Positions 28,828 through 37,864 of a stretch of 64,000 nt of DNA are shown one piece after another; the stretch's first letter is position 1, and each line of letters opens with the position of its first letter. A model generated the notes under the pieces. The model was given only the letters and a program-made list of their open reading frames with translations. It was not told the origin of the DNA and did no database searches. Source of the DNA: Saccharospirillum impatiens DSM 12546 (GTDB taxonomy: Bacteria; Pseudomonadota; Gammaproteobacteria; Pseudomonadales; Natronospirillaceae); NCBI RefSeq assembly GCF_000423605.1, contig NZ_AUIH01000002.1, positions 124,001 to 188,000 of the forward strand, written 5' to 3'. The position numbers were made by a program, and so were the translations under genes.

Positions 28828-30186
28828 ATGGCTGAAACCTTTATCACACAGTGCCCGCACTGCGGCACCTCTTTTCGCGTCAGCGACGAACAGCTGTCTA
28901 TCGCCAATGGCTCTGTGCGTTGCGGTGCCTGTCTTCAGGTCTTCAGTGCCCGAAATCATATAGTGACCGCTGGCGCAAAATCAAAACCGGCAGCCCGCCC
29001 CGCAACCCCGACTGCCCCAAAAAAGCCCGGGACTGCGGCGAAGCAACCGGTTCAACGCCAGAATGCGCCTGCCCCGAAAGCCGCCACCAAGGCCAAACCC
29101 AAAGCAGCGCCACCGGCGTCGAAGCCCAAACCTGCCAAGCCCACTCCCCCGTCACGTTTCGCAGCGGATGAAGACGATGATGCCGATTTTCTGTTTGCGG
29201 ACAATCCGGAAGAAGATCAGGAGTTTGTTTTTCAGGACAGTGATGACGACCTCTATGATCAGGATGACGACGACTCCGAGCTGGGTGATCTGAGCGATTC
29301 ATTCATCAGCCTCAACAACCCAAGCAGTGGCCGTAAAAGCGCTAACCCTTTCCAGCGTGAAGCGGATGATGAGCGCGAGACCCTGGACGATCCGGAAACA
29401 GCGGATGAAAGTTGGGCAGAATCGATTCTGGAAGAAATGGAGCGCGAAGAAACCCGGGACACCCGTCGTGAGGAAAAAGCCCGGTTCGTGAGCAAACCAG
29501 TCTCCGACTCCCGACCTGTAAAACGACAGCCGGCAGAGGCTGAACCGGCCTGGTCAGTTGACGATTCCGGTAGCGACGATTTCGACAGCGTCGATTTTAG
29601 CCACATCGACCGGCGCGCTGACGATACAGCTTCCGCTTCTTCTGTGGTACGCCGGCTGAACCACGACATTGACCTGGATTTCAACGCCGAGGACCGACTC
29701 GCCCGCTGGCGTTGGCTAGGCGCGGTATTTATTGTGCTGTTGATCGGTGTTCTGGTTGCCCAACTCGCCTGGGTGCAACGCGATACCTACGCTAAAATGG
29801 ACCAATGGCGCGGCCTCTATCAGGGTGTTTGCGATATCGCAGGCTGTACCCTCCCGGATCAGGAGGACATTGATCTGGTGCGCACCTCGAACGTGCTTAT
29901 CCGCGATCACCGCGCACTGAACGACGTGAAACTGCTGGACGCCGTACTCACCAACCGTGCCGCCTTCCGGCAACCCTTTCCCGTGCTGATCCTGCAATAC
30001 ACCGACGTCAACGGCGAACTGATCGCCGATCAGTCATTCACGCCAGAGCAATACCTGCGCGGTGAACTGACTGGCACTCGCTTAATGCCCGTCAATACGC
30101 GGATCTATGTCTCCCTGCCGATTCGTAATCCTGGCACTCGGGCAGTGAACTACCAGTTGGTTCTGGCCCCGGCTGGAACCGGTTAA
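28828..30186 (+). CDS. Zinc-ribbon, DUF3426 single-pass membrane protein
   Basis: 452 aa protein of unknown function. The N-terminal MJ0042-type zinc finger has Cys 9, 12, 32 and 35. A Lys/Pro/Ala-rich linker (about 50-110) and a strongly acidic low-complexity part (about 113-260) come next. One membrane helix (about 294-316) precedes a periplasmic DUF3426 domain (about 317-452). The topology puts the zinc ribbon in the cytoplasm. It lies between prmA and dusB, a place it also holds, as I recall, in pseudomonads. Ribosome binding site weak. Confidence 0.85.
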   Translation: MAETFITQCPHCGTSFRVSDEQLSIANGSVRCGACLQVFSARNHIVTAGAKSKPAARPATPTAPKKPGTAAKQPVQRQNAPAPKAATKAKPKAAPPASKPKPAKPTPPSRFAADEDDDADFLFADNPEEDQEFVFQDSDDDLYDQDDDDSELGDLSDSFISLNNPSSGRKSANPFQREADDERETLDDPETADESWAESILEEMEREETRDTRREEKARFVSKPVSDSRPVKRQPAEAEPAWSVDDSGSDDFDSVDFSHIDRRADDTASASSVVRRLNHDIDLDFNAEDRLARWRWLGAVFIVLLIGVLVAQLAWVQRDTYAKMDQWRGLYQGVCDIAGCTLPDQEDIDLVRTSNVLIRDHRALNDVKLLDAVLTNRAAFRQPFPVLILQYTDVNGELIADQSFTPEQYLRGELTGTRLMPVNTRIYVSLPIRNPGTRAVNYQLVLAPAGTG

Positions 30187-30217
30187 CAGCGGGTTAAAGA
30201 GCACCCTGAAAAACAAT

Positions 30218-30239
30218 GAGGCCAATGGCCTCTTTTTTT
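30218..30239 (+). terminator. Rho-independent terminator after the DUF3426 gene
   Basis: GAGGCC-AAT-GGCCTC followed by seven T, 31 bp after the stop codon. It separates this gene from dusB-fis. Confidence 0.85.
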
Positions 30240-30328
30240 GAAAAGAAACGAATTGTCAATCTTTCATCTGAACGTCAGAGCCAGTATCATTCCCCGCCCC
30301 TGAGCTGAGCAATTTTTAACCGATCACT

Positions 30329-31318
30329 GTGTTTGCCATCGGCCCCTACACCATTTCACAACCGACCGTCCTCGCGCCCATGGCCGGGGTTACCGATCGA
30401 CCGTTTCGTACTCTGTGCCGGTCTCTGGGTGCGGGTCTGGTCGTGTCTGAGATGGTCACCAGTGACACCCGCCTGTGGAACAGCAACAAGTCTCGATGGC
30501 GGCTTGATCACAGTGGTGAACAGGGCCCGATCAGTGTCCAGATCGCCGGTGGTGATGCGGACATGATGGCGCAGGCAGCGCAGGCCAACGTCGCACGCGG
30601 CGCCCAGATCATCGACATTAATATGGGGTGCCCGGCCAAGAAAGTGTGCAACAAGGCGGCTGGCTCTGCACTGATGCGCGATGAAGGCCTGGTCAGGGAA
30701 ATACTGACGGCCGTGGTCGGTGCGGTCGATGTGCCCGTTACCCTGAAGATTCGCACGGGCTGGTCGGCCGATCAGCGCAACGCCGTAACCATTGCGCGCA
30801 TGGCAGAAGACTTGGGCATTGCCCTGTTGTCAGTGCATGGCCGGACCCGCGCCGATGCCTACAAGGGCGCGGCCGAGTACGACACCATTGCACAGGTCAA
30901 GCAAGCGGTACGGATACCAGTGCTGGCCAATGGAGACATAGACAGCCCCCAGCAGGCAGCGAAGGTACTGTCGCTTACCGGCGCAGACGGAGTGATGATT
31001 GGCCGGGCAGCCCAGGGTAACCCCTGGATTTTTCAGGGCATCAATCATTATCTGACTCATGGTGAATTGCTGCCAGAGCCGGACCTGGAGACCGTCGCCG
31101 CGACACTGAGCCAGCATGTCCAGTCGCTGCATCGGTTCTATGGGGACTACATGGGTGTGCGCATTGCCCGTAAGCACGTGGGTTGGTACCTCAAAGCCCG
31201 GGGTTTGGAGCGAACAACCCTTTCAGCATTCAATCAACTGGAGCAACCGCGTGAGCAGCTTCAGTTTATAGCCACCCTTTTTCAACGTTTGATATCGTTA
31301 AAGGATACAGCAGCATGA
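30329..31318 (+). CDS. dusB: tRNA-dihydrouridine synthase B
   Basis: FMN enzyme that reduces uridines in the tRNA D-loop. 329 aa (E. coli 321). GTG 30329 start. Motifs: LAPMAGVTDRPFR, INMGCPAKKVCNKAAGSALM (catalytic Cys), TLKIRTGW, LSVHGRTRADAYKG, LANGDIDSP and DGVMIGRAAQGNPWIF. Its TGA overlaps the fis ATG by 4 nt, the classic dusB-fis operon. Confidence 0.97.
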   Translation: MFAIGPYTISQPTVLAPMAGVTDRPFRTLCRSLGAGLVVSEMVTSDTRLWNSNKSRWRLDHSGEQGPISVQIAGGDADMMAQAAQANVARGAQIIDINMGCPAKKVCNKAAGSALMRDEGLVREILTAVVGAVDVPVTLKIRTGWSADQRNAVTIARMAEDLGIALLSVHGRTRADAYKGAAEYDTIAQVKQAVRIPVLANGDIDSPQQAAKVLSLTGADGVMIGRAAQGNPWIFQGINHYLTHGELLPEPDLETVAATLSQHVQSLHRFYGDYMGVRIARKHVGWYLKARGLERTTLSAFNQLEQPREQLQFIATLFQRLISLKDTAA

Positions 31319-31623
31319 ACCTCGACACCGTTGCCCAGGACCCTCAGCGCCCTGATTCCAAAGATTCACTCAACATCCACTCCTCGGCCGACAATCCGCA
31401 AACGCTGCGCGATAGCGTTGAAATTGCCATGCGCAACTATTTCGCCCACCTCGAAGGCCAGGACGTTGCCAACGTCTACCAAATGGTGATGAGCGAAGTC
31501 GAAGCCCCCATGCTGGAGGCCGTTATGCGCTTCAGCCGGGATAACCAGACCAAAGCCAGCAGGGTACTTGGACTCAACCGGGGTACTTTACGCAAAAAAC
31601 TGAAGCAGTACGGACTGCTCTGA
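31315..31623 (+). CDS. fis: DNA-binding nucleoid protein Fis
   Basis: Small homodimeric nucleoid protein that bends DNA and activates rRNA promoters. 102 aa: a variable N-terminus (about 1-30), a dimerisation helix, and a C-terminal helix-turn-helix QTKASRVLGLNRGTLRKKLK that is nearly invariant in the family. Coupled to dusB by ATGA overlap and followed by a strong terminator. Confidence 0.98.
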   Translation: MNLDTVAQDPQRPDSKDSLNIHSSADNPQTLRDSVEIAMRNYFAHLEGQDVANVYQMVMSEVEAPMLEAVMRFSRDNQTKASRVLGLNRGTLRKKLKQYGLL

Positions 31624-31627
31624 CACC

Positions 31628-31654
31628 AAAAAGGCGACTGCGAGTCGCCTTTTT
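31628..31654 (+). terminator. Rho-independent terminator after fis
   Basis: AAGGCGACT-GCG-AGTCGCCTT: a 9-bp stem with a 3-nt loop, A-run before and T-run after, beginning 5 nt past the fis stop. Confidence 0.92.
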
Positions 31655-31774
31655 GCATTTTAAACAACCTGTTTTTTTGACCGGTTGCACCAGATTTAAC
31701 ACCGTCTACTTAATTGACTGAACCCGGCACCGCATCTGCTGGTGCGAGCCACCGACTGATCGTTCGAGGATCCT

Positions 31775-33355
31775 ATGACCAAAACGCCAAAACGCGCCCT
31801 GATCAGCGTCTCCGATAAAACCGGCATCGTCGACTTCGCCCGGGCACTCAACCAGCGCGGTGTTGAACTCCTGTCTACTGGCGGGACCTTTCGTCTGCTG
31901 ACCGATTCCGGAATTCCCGTCACTGAAGTGTCGGCCCACACCGGTTTTCCGGAAATGATGGACGGCCGGGTCAAAACCCTGCACCCCAAGATTCACGGCG
32001 GTATTCTGGGTCGGCGCGGACAGGATGACGCGGTCATGAGCGAGCATGGTATCGAGACTATCGACCTGGTGATCGTCAACCTCTACCCCTTTGCCGACAC
32101 CGTTAGCAAAGACAACTGCACCCTGACTGATGCAATCGAAAACATCGACATCGGCGGCCCGACCATGGTGCGCTCAGCCGCCAAAAACCATGCCGATGTC
32201 GCCATTGTGGTCAACACAGAAGACTACCCGATCATTCTCAGTGAATGGGACGAAAACGGTGGCCTGTCACAGCCAACCCGCTTCCGGCTCGCCCGATCCG
32301 CCTTTGAACACACCGCCGCCTATGACGGCATGATCGCCAACTATCTGGGTCGGGTAGACCCCGGCACCGACCCGGCCATCGTTCCTGAAAAGGCAGATTT
32401 CCCGCACACCTACAACCAGCAGTGGCAGTTAAAAGACGTTATGCGCTATGGCGAGAATCCTCATCAGAAAGCCGCGTTTTACATCGACCCTGAAACGCCG
32501 GAGGCCAGTATCGCCACAGCGACCAGCCTTCAGGGCAAGGCACTGAGTTACAACAACATTGCCGACACCGATGCCGCCCTCGAATGCGTTAAACGGTTTG
32601 AGCAACCGGCTTGCGTCATCGTCAAGCACGCCAACCCGTGCGGTGTAGCGGTTGCTGATACTCAGTTGACGGCCTATGAACGTGCCTTCAAGACAGATCC
32701 AACCTCGGCCTTCGGCGGCATCATTGCGTTCAACCGTGAGCTTGATGCACAGACGGCGCAAGCCATCATCGACCGCCAGTTTGTAGAGGTTATTATTGCA
32801 CCTTCAGTCAGTGCCGATGCCGCTCGCATCGTCGCGGCCAAACCCAATGTCCGCCTGCTCAGCAGTGGCTATTGGGACCGGGCGCTACCCGGTTTCGACT
32901 TCAAGCGCGTCAATGGTGGCCTGCTCATTCAGGATCGTGATCTGGGCGACGTATCGGCCGACGAATTCCGACAAGTCACCCGCACCGCCCCGACACCGGA
33001 ACAGCTGAAAGACCTGCAATTCGCCTGGTCAGTGTGCAAGTTTGTGAAATCCAATGCCATTGTCTATGCCAAAGAAGGGCAGACTGTCGGCATCGGTGCC
33101 GGCCAGATGAGTCGGGTCTATAGCGCCAAAATCGCCGGTATTAAAGCCGCCGACGAAGGGTTGCAGATCGCAGGATCCGTGATGGCATCAGACGCCTTTT
33201 TCCCCTTCCGTGACGGTCTCGATCAGGCCGCCGAAATGGGTGTTAAAGCCGTGATACAGCCGGGTGGCAGTATGCGCGACAACGAAGTCATCGCGGCCGC
33301 TGACGAACACGGCATTGCCATGGTACTGACCGGAATGCGCCATTTCCGGCACTGA
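31775..33355 (+). CDS. purH: AICAR transformylase / IMP cyclohydrolase
   Basis: Bifunctional enzyme for the last two steps of IMP synthesis. 526 aa. The N-terminal cyclohydrolase (MGS-like) domain (about 1-200) carries [17 protein letters not shown] and [15 protein letters not shown]. The transformylase domain carries [56 protein letters not shown] and [25 protein letters not shown] lies a few bases before ATG 31775. Followed by purD 74 bp on. Confidence 0.98.
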   Translation: MTKTPKRALISVSDKTGIVDFARALNQRGVELLSTGGTFRLLTDSGIPVTEVSAHTGFPEMMDGRVKTLHPKIHGGILGRRGQDDAVMSEHGIETIDLVIVNLYPFADTVSKDNCTLTDAIENIDIGGPTMVRSAAKNHADVAIVVNTEDYPIILSEWDENGGLSQPTRFRLARSAFEHTAAYDGMIANYLGRVDPGTDPAIVPEKADFPHTYNQQWQLKDVMRYGENPHQKAAFYIDPETPEASIATATSLQGKALSYNNIADTDAALECVKRFEQPACVIVKHANPCGVAVADTQLTAYERAFKTDPTSAFGGIIAFNRELDAQTAQAIIDRQFVEVIIAPSVSADAARIVAAKPNVRLLSSGYWDRALPGFDFKRVNGGLLIQDRDLGDVSADEFRQVTRTAPTPEQLKDLQFAWSVCKFVKSNAIVYAKEGQTVGIGAGQMSRVYSAKIAGIKAADEGLQIAGSVMASDAFFPFRDGLDQAAEMGVKAVIQPGGSMRDNEVIAAADEHGIAMVLTGMRHFRH

Positions 33356-33429
33356 CACCGGCCAGAAGCACGGCACCACTGCGCATCAGTAACGACTGCG
33401 TAAAACGCAGAGAGACCATAGGACAAACA

Positions 33430-34713
33430 ATGAACATTCTCATCATTGGCAATGGCGGTCGCGAACACGCGCTCGCCTGGAAAGCCCGGCAAAGCCCTCT
33501 GGCAGACACCGTCTATGTCGCCCCGGGAAACGCCGGCACAGCGCGGGAAGCGGGCGTCGAAAACGTCCCGATAGACGCTCTGGATCTGGATGCACTGGCC
33601 AGCTTTGCTGAAAGCCATCAGGTAGGCCTGACCATCATCGGCCCCGAAGCCCCGCTGGTTGCAGGTGTGGTCGACTTGTTTGAGCAGCGCGGATTGCCTG
33701 TTTTTGGTCCCACTCAGGCGGCGGCCCAACTGGAAGGCTCCAAAGCCTTCACCAAAGACTTCCTGCAGCGCCACGACATTCCGTCCGCCTGGTACCAGGT
33801 ATTCACCGATGCAGCCGAAGCGCGAGCATTTGTGACCCGAAAAGGCGCGCCCATTGTCGTAAAGGCCGACGGGCTGGCAGCGGGCAAAGGCGTGATTGTC
33901 GCGCAAACCGAAGCCGAAGCCATTGCGGCCATCGACGACATGTTGTCGGGCAATGCCTTCGGTAATGCCGGATCACGCGTCGTGGTTGAACAGTGCCTGA
34001 CCGGAGAAGAAGCCAGCTTCATTGTCATGGTTGACGGTGAAACCGTGGTGCCGTTTGCCTCCTCCCAGGATCACAAGGCCCGGGACAACGGCGATACCGG
34101 GCCCAACACAGGCGGCATGGGTGCCTATTCGCCCGCACCGGTTGTGACCGATGCCCTGCATCAGCGGATCATGGAGGAGGTCATTTACCCGACCGTCCGG
34201 GGCATGCAATCTGAAGGCAATCGCTACCGGGGCTTCCTGTACGCAGGCATCATGGTCGCCGACGATGGCACCCCCAACGTCCTGGAATACAACTGCCGCT
34301 TCGGCGATCCGGAAACCCAGCCCATCATGATGCGCCTGCAGTCAGATCTGGTGGCCTTGTGCCTGGCGGCTGTCGAGGGTCGGCTGGAAGGTCAGCAGAC
34401 ACACTGGGATCCAAGGCCGGCACTGGGCGTCGTATTGGCCGCTGGTGGCTACCCGGCAAGCTATCGATCCGGTGACATCATCACCGGCCTCGACACCGAC
34501 CTTGGGCCCGATGCCCGGGTTTTTCAGGCGGGCACCAGCCTCAATGAGCAGGGTGAAACGGTCACCCGCGGCGGGCGGGTGCTGTGTGCCACCGCCCTGG
34601 GGGATACCATCGCTGACGCCCAACAGCGTGCTTACGAGACCGTCAGCACGGTTCATTTTGCGGACTGCTTTTGCCGCACCGATATCGGGCACCGGGCGAT
34701 TAACCGCCGCTAA
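33430..34713 (+). CDS. purD: Phosphoribosylamine--glycine ligase (GAR synthetase)
   Basis: ATP-grasp ligase for the second step of purine synthesis. 427 aa. Motifs: [76 protein letters not shown] and [17 protein letters not shown] 6 nt before ATG 33430. It follows purH, as in many gammaproteobacteria. Confidence 0.98.
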   Translation: MNILIIGNGGREHALAWKARQSPLADTVYVAPGNAGTAREAGVENVPIDALDLDALASFAESHQVGLTIIGPEAPLVAGVVDLFEQRGLPVFGPTQAAAQLEGSKAFTKDFLQRHDIPSAWYQVFTDAAEARAFVTRKGAPIVVKADGLAAGKGVIVAQTEAEAIAAIDDMLSGNAFGNAGSRVVVEQCLTGEEASFIVMVDGETVVPFASSQDHKARDNGDTGPNTGGMGAYSPAPVVTDALHQRIMEEVIYPTVRGMQSEGNRYRGFLYAGIMVADDGTPNVLEYNCRFGDPETQPIMMRLQSDLVALCLAAVEGRLEGQQTHWDPRPALGVVLAAGGYPASYRSGDIITGLDTDLGPDARVFQAGTSLNEQGETVTRGGRVLCATALGDTIADAQQRAYETVSTVHFADCFCRTDIGHRAINRR

Positions 34714-34827
34714 CCAGCGGCCGGTCACGCCGACTTGGGGCCAGTGCCCGTCGGCGTTATACTGCGCCTACACGGGCATCAGTAATTATCTGGCGCCCAG
34801 CGACGTTTGGTGCCGGAGTTCTGCCTT

Positions 34828-37248
34828 GTGAAAACTGTTCGACTGACCCAAAGCGCCAGCGCGGTTAACTGGTTGGTGCTGGCATTAACCCTGCTGGCCA
34901 GCCTGGCAGCCGCCGATGAGCCCATATTGCTCAATCAGAGTTCCCTCGACATCAACATTCTTGAGCGGTCGGACTATCTGTTCGACGCCGACAACCAATA
35001 CTCTGTCTATCAGCTGCAGCAGGAAGGCCTGGCCAATCAATTCACGCCCTTACATCAGCCCTTGTTGCGCAGCGGCCTTTTCGACGGTGCCTATTGGATA
35101 CGAGTGCCGGTCAACAACTCTGGCGGTCAAACCCGGAACTACGCTTTTTTTGTAGAAAGCCATGCGAACCATCTGATCGAAATATACTACCCGAGCACCA
35201 ACCCGACGGCCTTTACCAGTTTTAACGACAGCGCGACCGCGCTGACATTCAGCAGTGTCCGCTCAGGCGCCAGCGTGCCGCTGAACAGCCGACCGGAACC
35301 GCTCGGAACCTATGTATTGCCCGTTCCGATTCAGCCAGGCAACCAGTACCTGTACATCAAACTGCAGTCAGGTGATCCGCTGAACACCCTGATTTCTGTG
35401 GTGGACGAACGCACCCTGACCCTCAGAATCGCCCGCAGCATCAGCACACACTCTGCGCTGTTCGCGGTGCAGGCTGTGCTGGCCCTTATTGCCCTGGTCG
35501 CCTGGTTCAAACTGAGGTCTGCAGCATTCATCTGGGCACTGTTGCTTAACCTGGGTTTCATCGCCATCAATGCTGGCTGGAGCGGCCTGGCGTCATTTCT
35601 GATTCCGAGCCAGGGATACCTGGATATCCACGCACGCAATGTGGGGGGAGTAACGGTATTAATGAGCATGCTCGGCCTATTGGCCGACGTCCGCAAAGAC
35701 ACCAACCCGAGCTGGCTGCGAGAAACCCTAACCTGGTTGCTGCGCTTGCTGGCGGTATTGGCGGTGGTTACCTTACTGCCCCTGTCACGCACCATCAGTC
35801 CCTTGCTACTGGCTCTGATTCCGCTACTGCTGCTGACCATCGTTGCACTCTGGTTCTACCGGCGGGATGCCAAAGCGGCTTATGAAGGCTGGTTACTGGC
35901 CGGTATTGGCAACCTGATTATTATTTTCATTGTCATCATGACCGCCAGCCTGGGGCTGATTCAGAGCATTGCCCTGAACGCCTTTGCACTGCACAGCCTG
36001 GCGATCACCGCCGCCCTGTTTTTTGGCTGGGCCGCCTTCGGAGTCGCTCGAAGAAGTGACTCCCGGCTCGCCGTCGACGGGCTCAACCTGCCTAACCTGC
36101 ATTGGCCTTTGTTGCGCAAGCTGAACCATGAAATGCGCGGGCCGATCAACGGTGTCCTGGGCATGACCGAACTGATGCAAGACACCAGCCTGTCGGCGCA
36201 CCAGCAGGAGTACGTCAACACCGTACAGGCGGCTGGTTTCTCATTGCTGCGACAGGCGGATCAGTTGCAAAACCTGGTACGTATTGGTCTGAATCGCTTG
36301 CCAGAGGGCGAGGATGAATTCGATCTGTACGACTTGCTCGAAGACGCCATCCAGCCCTACTCACGCCTCGCCCATGCCAAGCAGCTGGAACTGGTTATGG
36401 ATGTCACCCCGGAGCTGCCAACTCGCTACCGGGGCAATGCTCAAATCATCGCGCAGGTGCTGAGTAACCTGCTCGACAATGCCCTGAACTATACCGACAA
36501 CGGAGAAGTTCTGATTCAGGTTAAACCCTGGCATCACAACCGCATTCGCTTCAGTGTGACCGATACCGGGCCGGGCTTGCCAAAAGACCTGAAAAACAGC
36601 CTGTTCGACTTTCCTGTCGTGCGAGCTGAAGACCAGTTGGCGCCTCGAGACATGCATCTCGGCCTGCCTATCACCCGTATTTTGGTCGGCTTGCTCGGTG
36701 GCCAGATTACCTTTAGCAGCGAGCTGCGCATGGGCACAACGTTTTGGATCGACCTGCCATTGGTAGAGATCACTGCAACCACTGAAGTCGACGACTACTC
36801 GATTCAGGATCTGGACCAGATGCGCCTGATGGTGGTCGACGACAACCTCACCTGCCGCAAAGTGATTGAGCACTTGGGCATGAGTTGGGGCATGGATGTA
36901 TTCAGCATGAGCAACGGCCAGTCGGCACTGGCCAACTTGCACAACGAATACCACAAAGGCACGCCCGTGGATGTTCTCGTACTCGACCAGAACATGCCCA
37001 GTATGACCGGCATTGAGCTGGCTGAGCGGATTCGCGCGGACAGCAGTCTGAACAAAGACATCATCATCATCATGCTGACCGGAGTTGATGTCGGTCATGT
37101 CGACCTGGATGAGAGCCGGCTTAACATACAGTATCTGCTGACCAAGCCGGTATCCGGTCGGGCATTGAAACAAACCCTGATGCAAGCCATGCCTGATATT
37201 CAGGCCAACCGGGAACGCACCCATGCCAAGAAGTCTCTCTTTTTCTGA
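34828..37248 (+). CDS. DISM-type hybrid sensor histidine kinase (RetS-like)
   Basis: 806 aa from GTG 34828, which has GGAG about 10 nt upstream; the frame also opens at TTG 34807. Layout: signal peptide (about 1-30), periplasmic 7TMR-DISMED2-like sensor (about 40-190), seven membrane helices (about 205-410), HisKA with His 434 in NHEMRGPINGVLGM, HATPase with the N-box VLSNLLDNALNY and G-box DTGPG, and one receiver domain with Asp 720 in VLVLDQNMP. The purD-next location and DISM layout recall Pseudomonas RetS, which has two receivers; this one has one. Its output partner is unknown. It overlaps coq7 by 26 nt. Confidence 0.88.
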   Translation: MKTVRLTQSASAVNWLVLALTLLASLAAADEPILLNQSSLDINILERSDYLFDADNQYSVYQLQQEGLANQFTPLHQPLLRSGLFDGAYWIRVPVNNSGGQTRNYAFFVESHANHLIEIYYPSTNPTAFTSFNDSATALTFSSVRSGASVPLNSRPEPLGTYVLPVPIQPGNQYLYIKLQSGDPLNTLISVVDERTLTLRIARSISTHSALFAVQAVLALIALVAWFKLRSAAFIWALLLNLGFIAINAGWSGLASFLIPSQGYLDIHARNVGGVTVLMSMLGLLADVRKDTNPSWLRETLTWLLRLLAVLAVVTLLPLSRTISPLLLALIPLLLLTIVALWFYRRDAKAAYEGWLLAGIGNLIIIFIVIMTASLGLIQSIALNAFALHSLAITAALFFGWAAFGVARRSDSRLAVDGLNLPNLHWPLLRKLNHEMRGPINGVLGMTELMQDTSLSAHQQEYVNTVQAAGFSLLRQADQLQNLVRIGLNRLPEGEDEFDLYDLLEDAIQPYSRLAHAKQLELVMDVTPELPTRYRGNAQIIAQVLSNLLDNALNYTDNGEVLIQVKPWHHNRIRFSVTDTGPGLPKDLKNSLFDFPVVRAEDQLAPRDMHLGLPITRILVGLLGGQITFSSELRMGTTFWIDLPLVEITATTEVDDYSIQDLDQMRLMVVDDNLTCRKVIEHLGMSWGMDVFSMSNGQSALANLHNEYHKGTPVDVLVLDQNMPSMTGIELAERIRADSSLNKDIIIIMLTGVDVGHVDLDESRLNIQYLLTKPVSGRALKQTLMQAMPDIQANRERTHAKKSLFF

Positions 37249-37864
37249 TCGTCTGGTAACCCATCTGGACAACGCCCTCAAAACGCTGACACCCGGGGCT
37301 GTACAGGCGCGCGAGCCAAACCCTGCCCGGCACCGGGAAGCTCCGGCACTGGAACCGGATCAATCGCGGCACATTGCGGGTTTGATGAGAATCAATCATA
37401 CCGGTGAAGTCTGTGCACAGGGGCTGTACCAGGGACAGGCACTGACCGCCAAACTGGCCAGGGTGCGAACCAGCATGGAAGAAGCCGCGGATGAAGAACT
37501 CGATCACCTGGCCTGGTGCGAGCAACGACTGGGCGAGTTGAACAGCCGCACTAGCTACTTGAACCCCGTGTTTTACGGTTTATCCTATGCCATGGGTGCC
37601 GCGGCTGGCATCGCTGGCGACGCCTGGTCACTCGGGTTTGTGGCAGCGACGGAAGACCAGGTCAGTGCGCATCTGCGCGACCATCTGCACCAGATTGACC
37701 AGCAAGACCCACGCTCAACCGTCATTCTCGAACGCATGCTGGAAGACGAAGAACGCCATGCCGAACACGCCCTTGCCGCTGGCGGACGGGATTTTCCACC
37801 TCAGGTGAAGCAGATCATGACTGGAATTTCGAAGGTAATGACCAGGACGGTCTATCGCATTTAG
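37223..37864 (+). CDS. coq7: 3-demethoxyubiquinol 3-hydroxylase (Coq7)
   Basis: Di-iron monooxygenase for the penultimate step of ubiquinone synthesis, replacing UbiF in many proteobacteria. 213 aa. Iron ligands appear as E in NHTGEVCAQGLY, EEAADEELDHLAWCE (ExxH), EDQVSAHLRDHL and EDEERHAEHAL (ExxH). It starts inside the end of the kinase gene (26-nt overlap). Its TAG shares bases with the stop of the convergent ATPase gene. Confidence 0.96.
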   Translation: MPRSLSFSDRLVTHLDNALKTLTPGAVQAREPNPARHREAPALEPDQSRHIAGLMRINHTGEVCAQGLYQGQALTAKLARVRTSMEEAADEELDHLAWCEQRLGELNSRTSYLNPVFYGLSYAMGAAAGIAGDAWSLGFVAATEDQVSAHLRDHLHQIDQQDPRSTVILERMLEDEERHAEHALAAGGRDFPPQVKQIMTGISKVMTRTVYRI

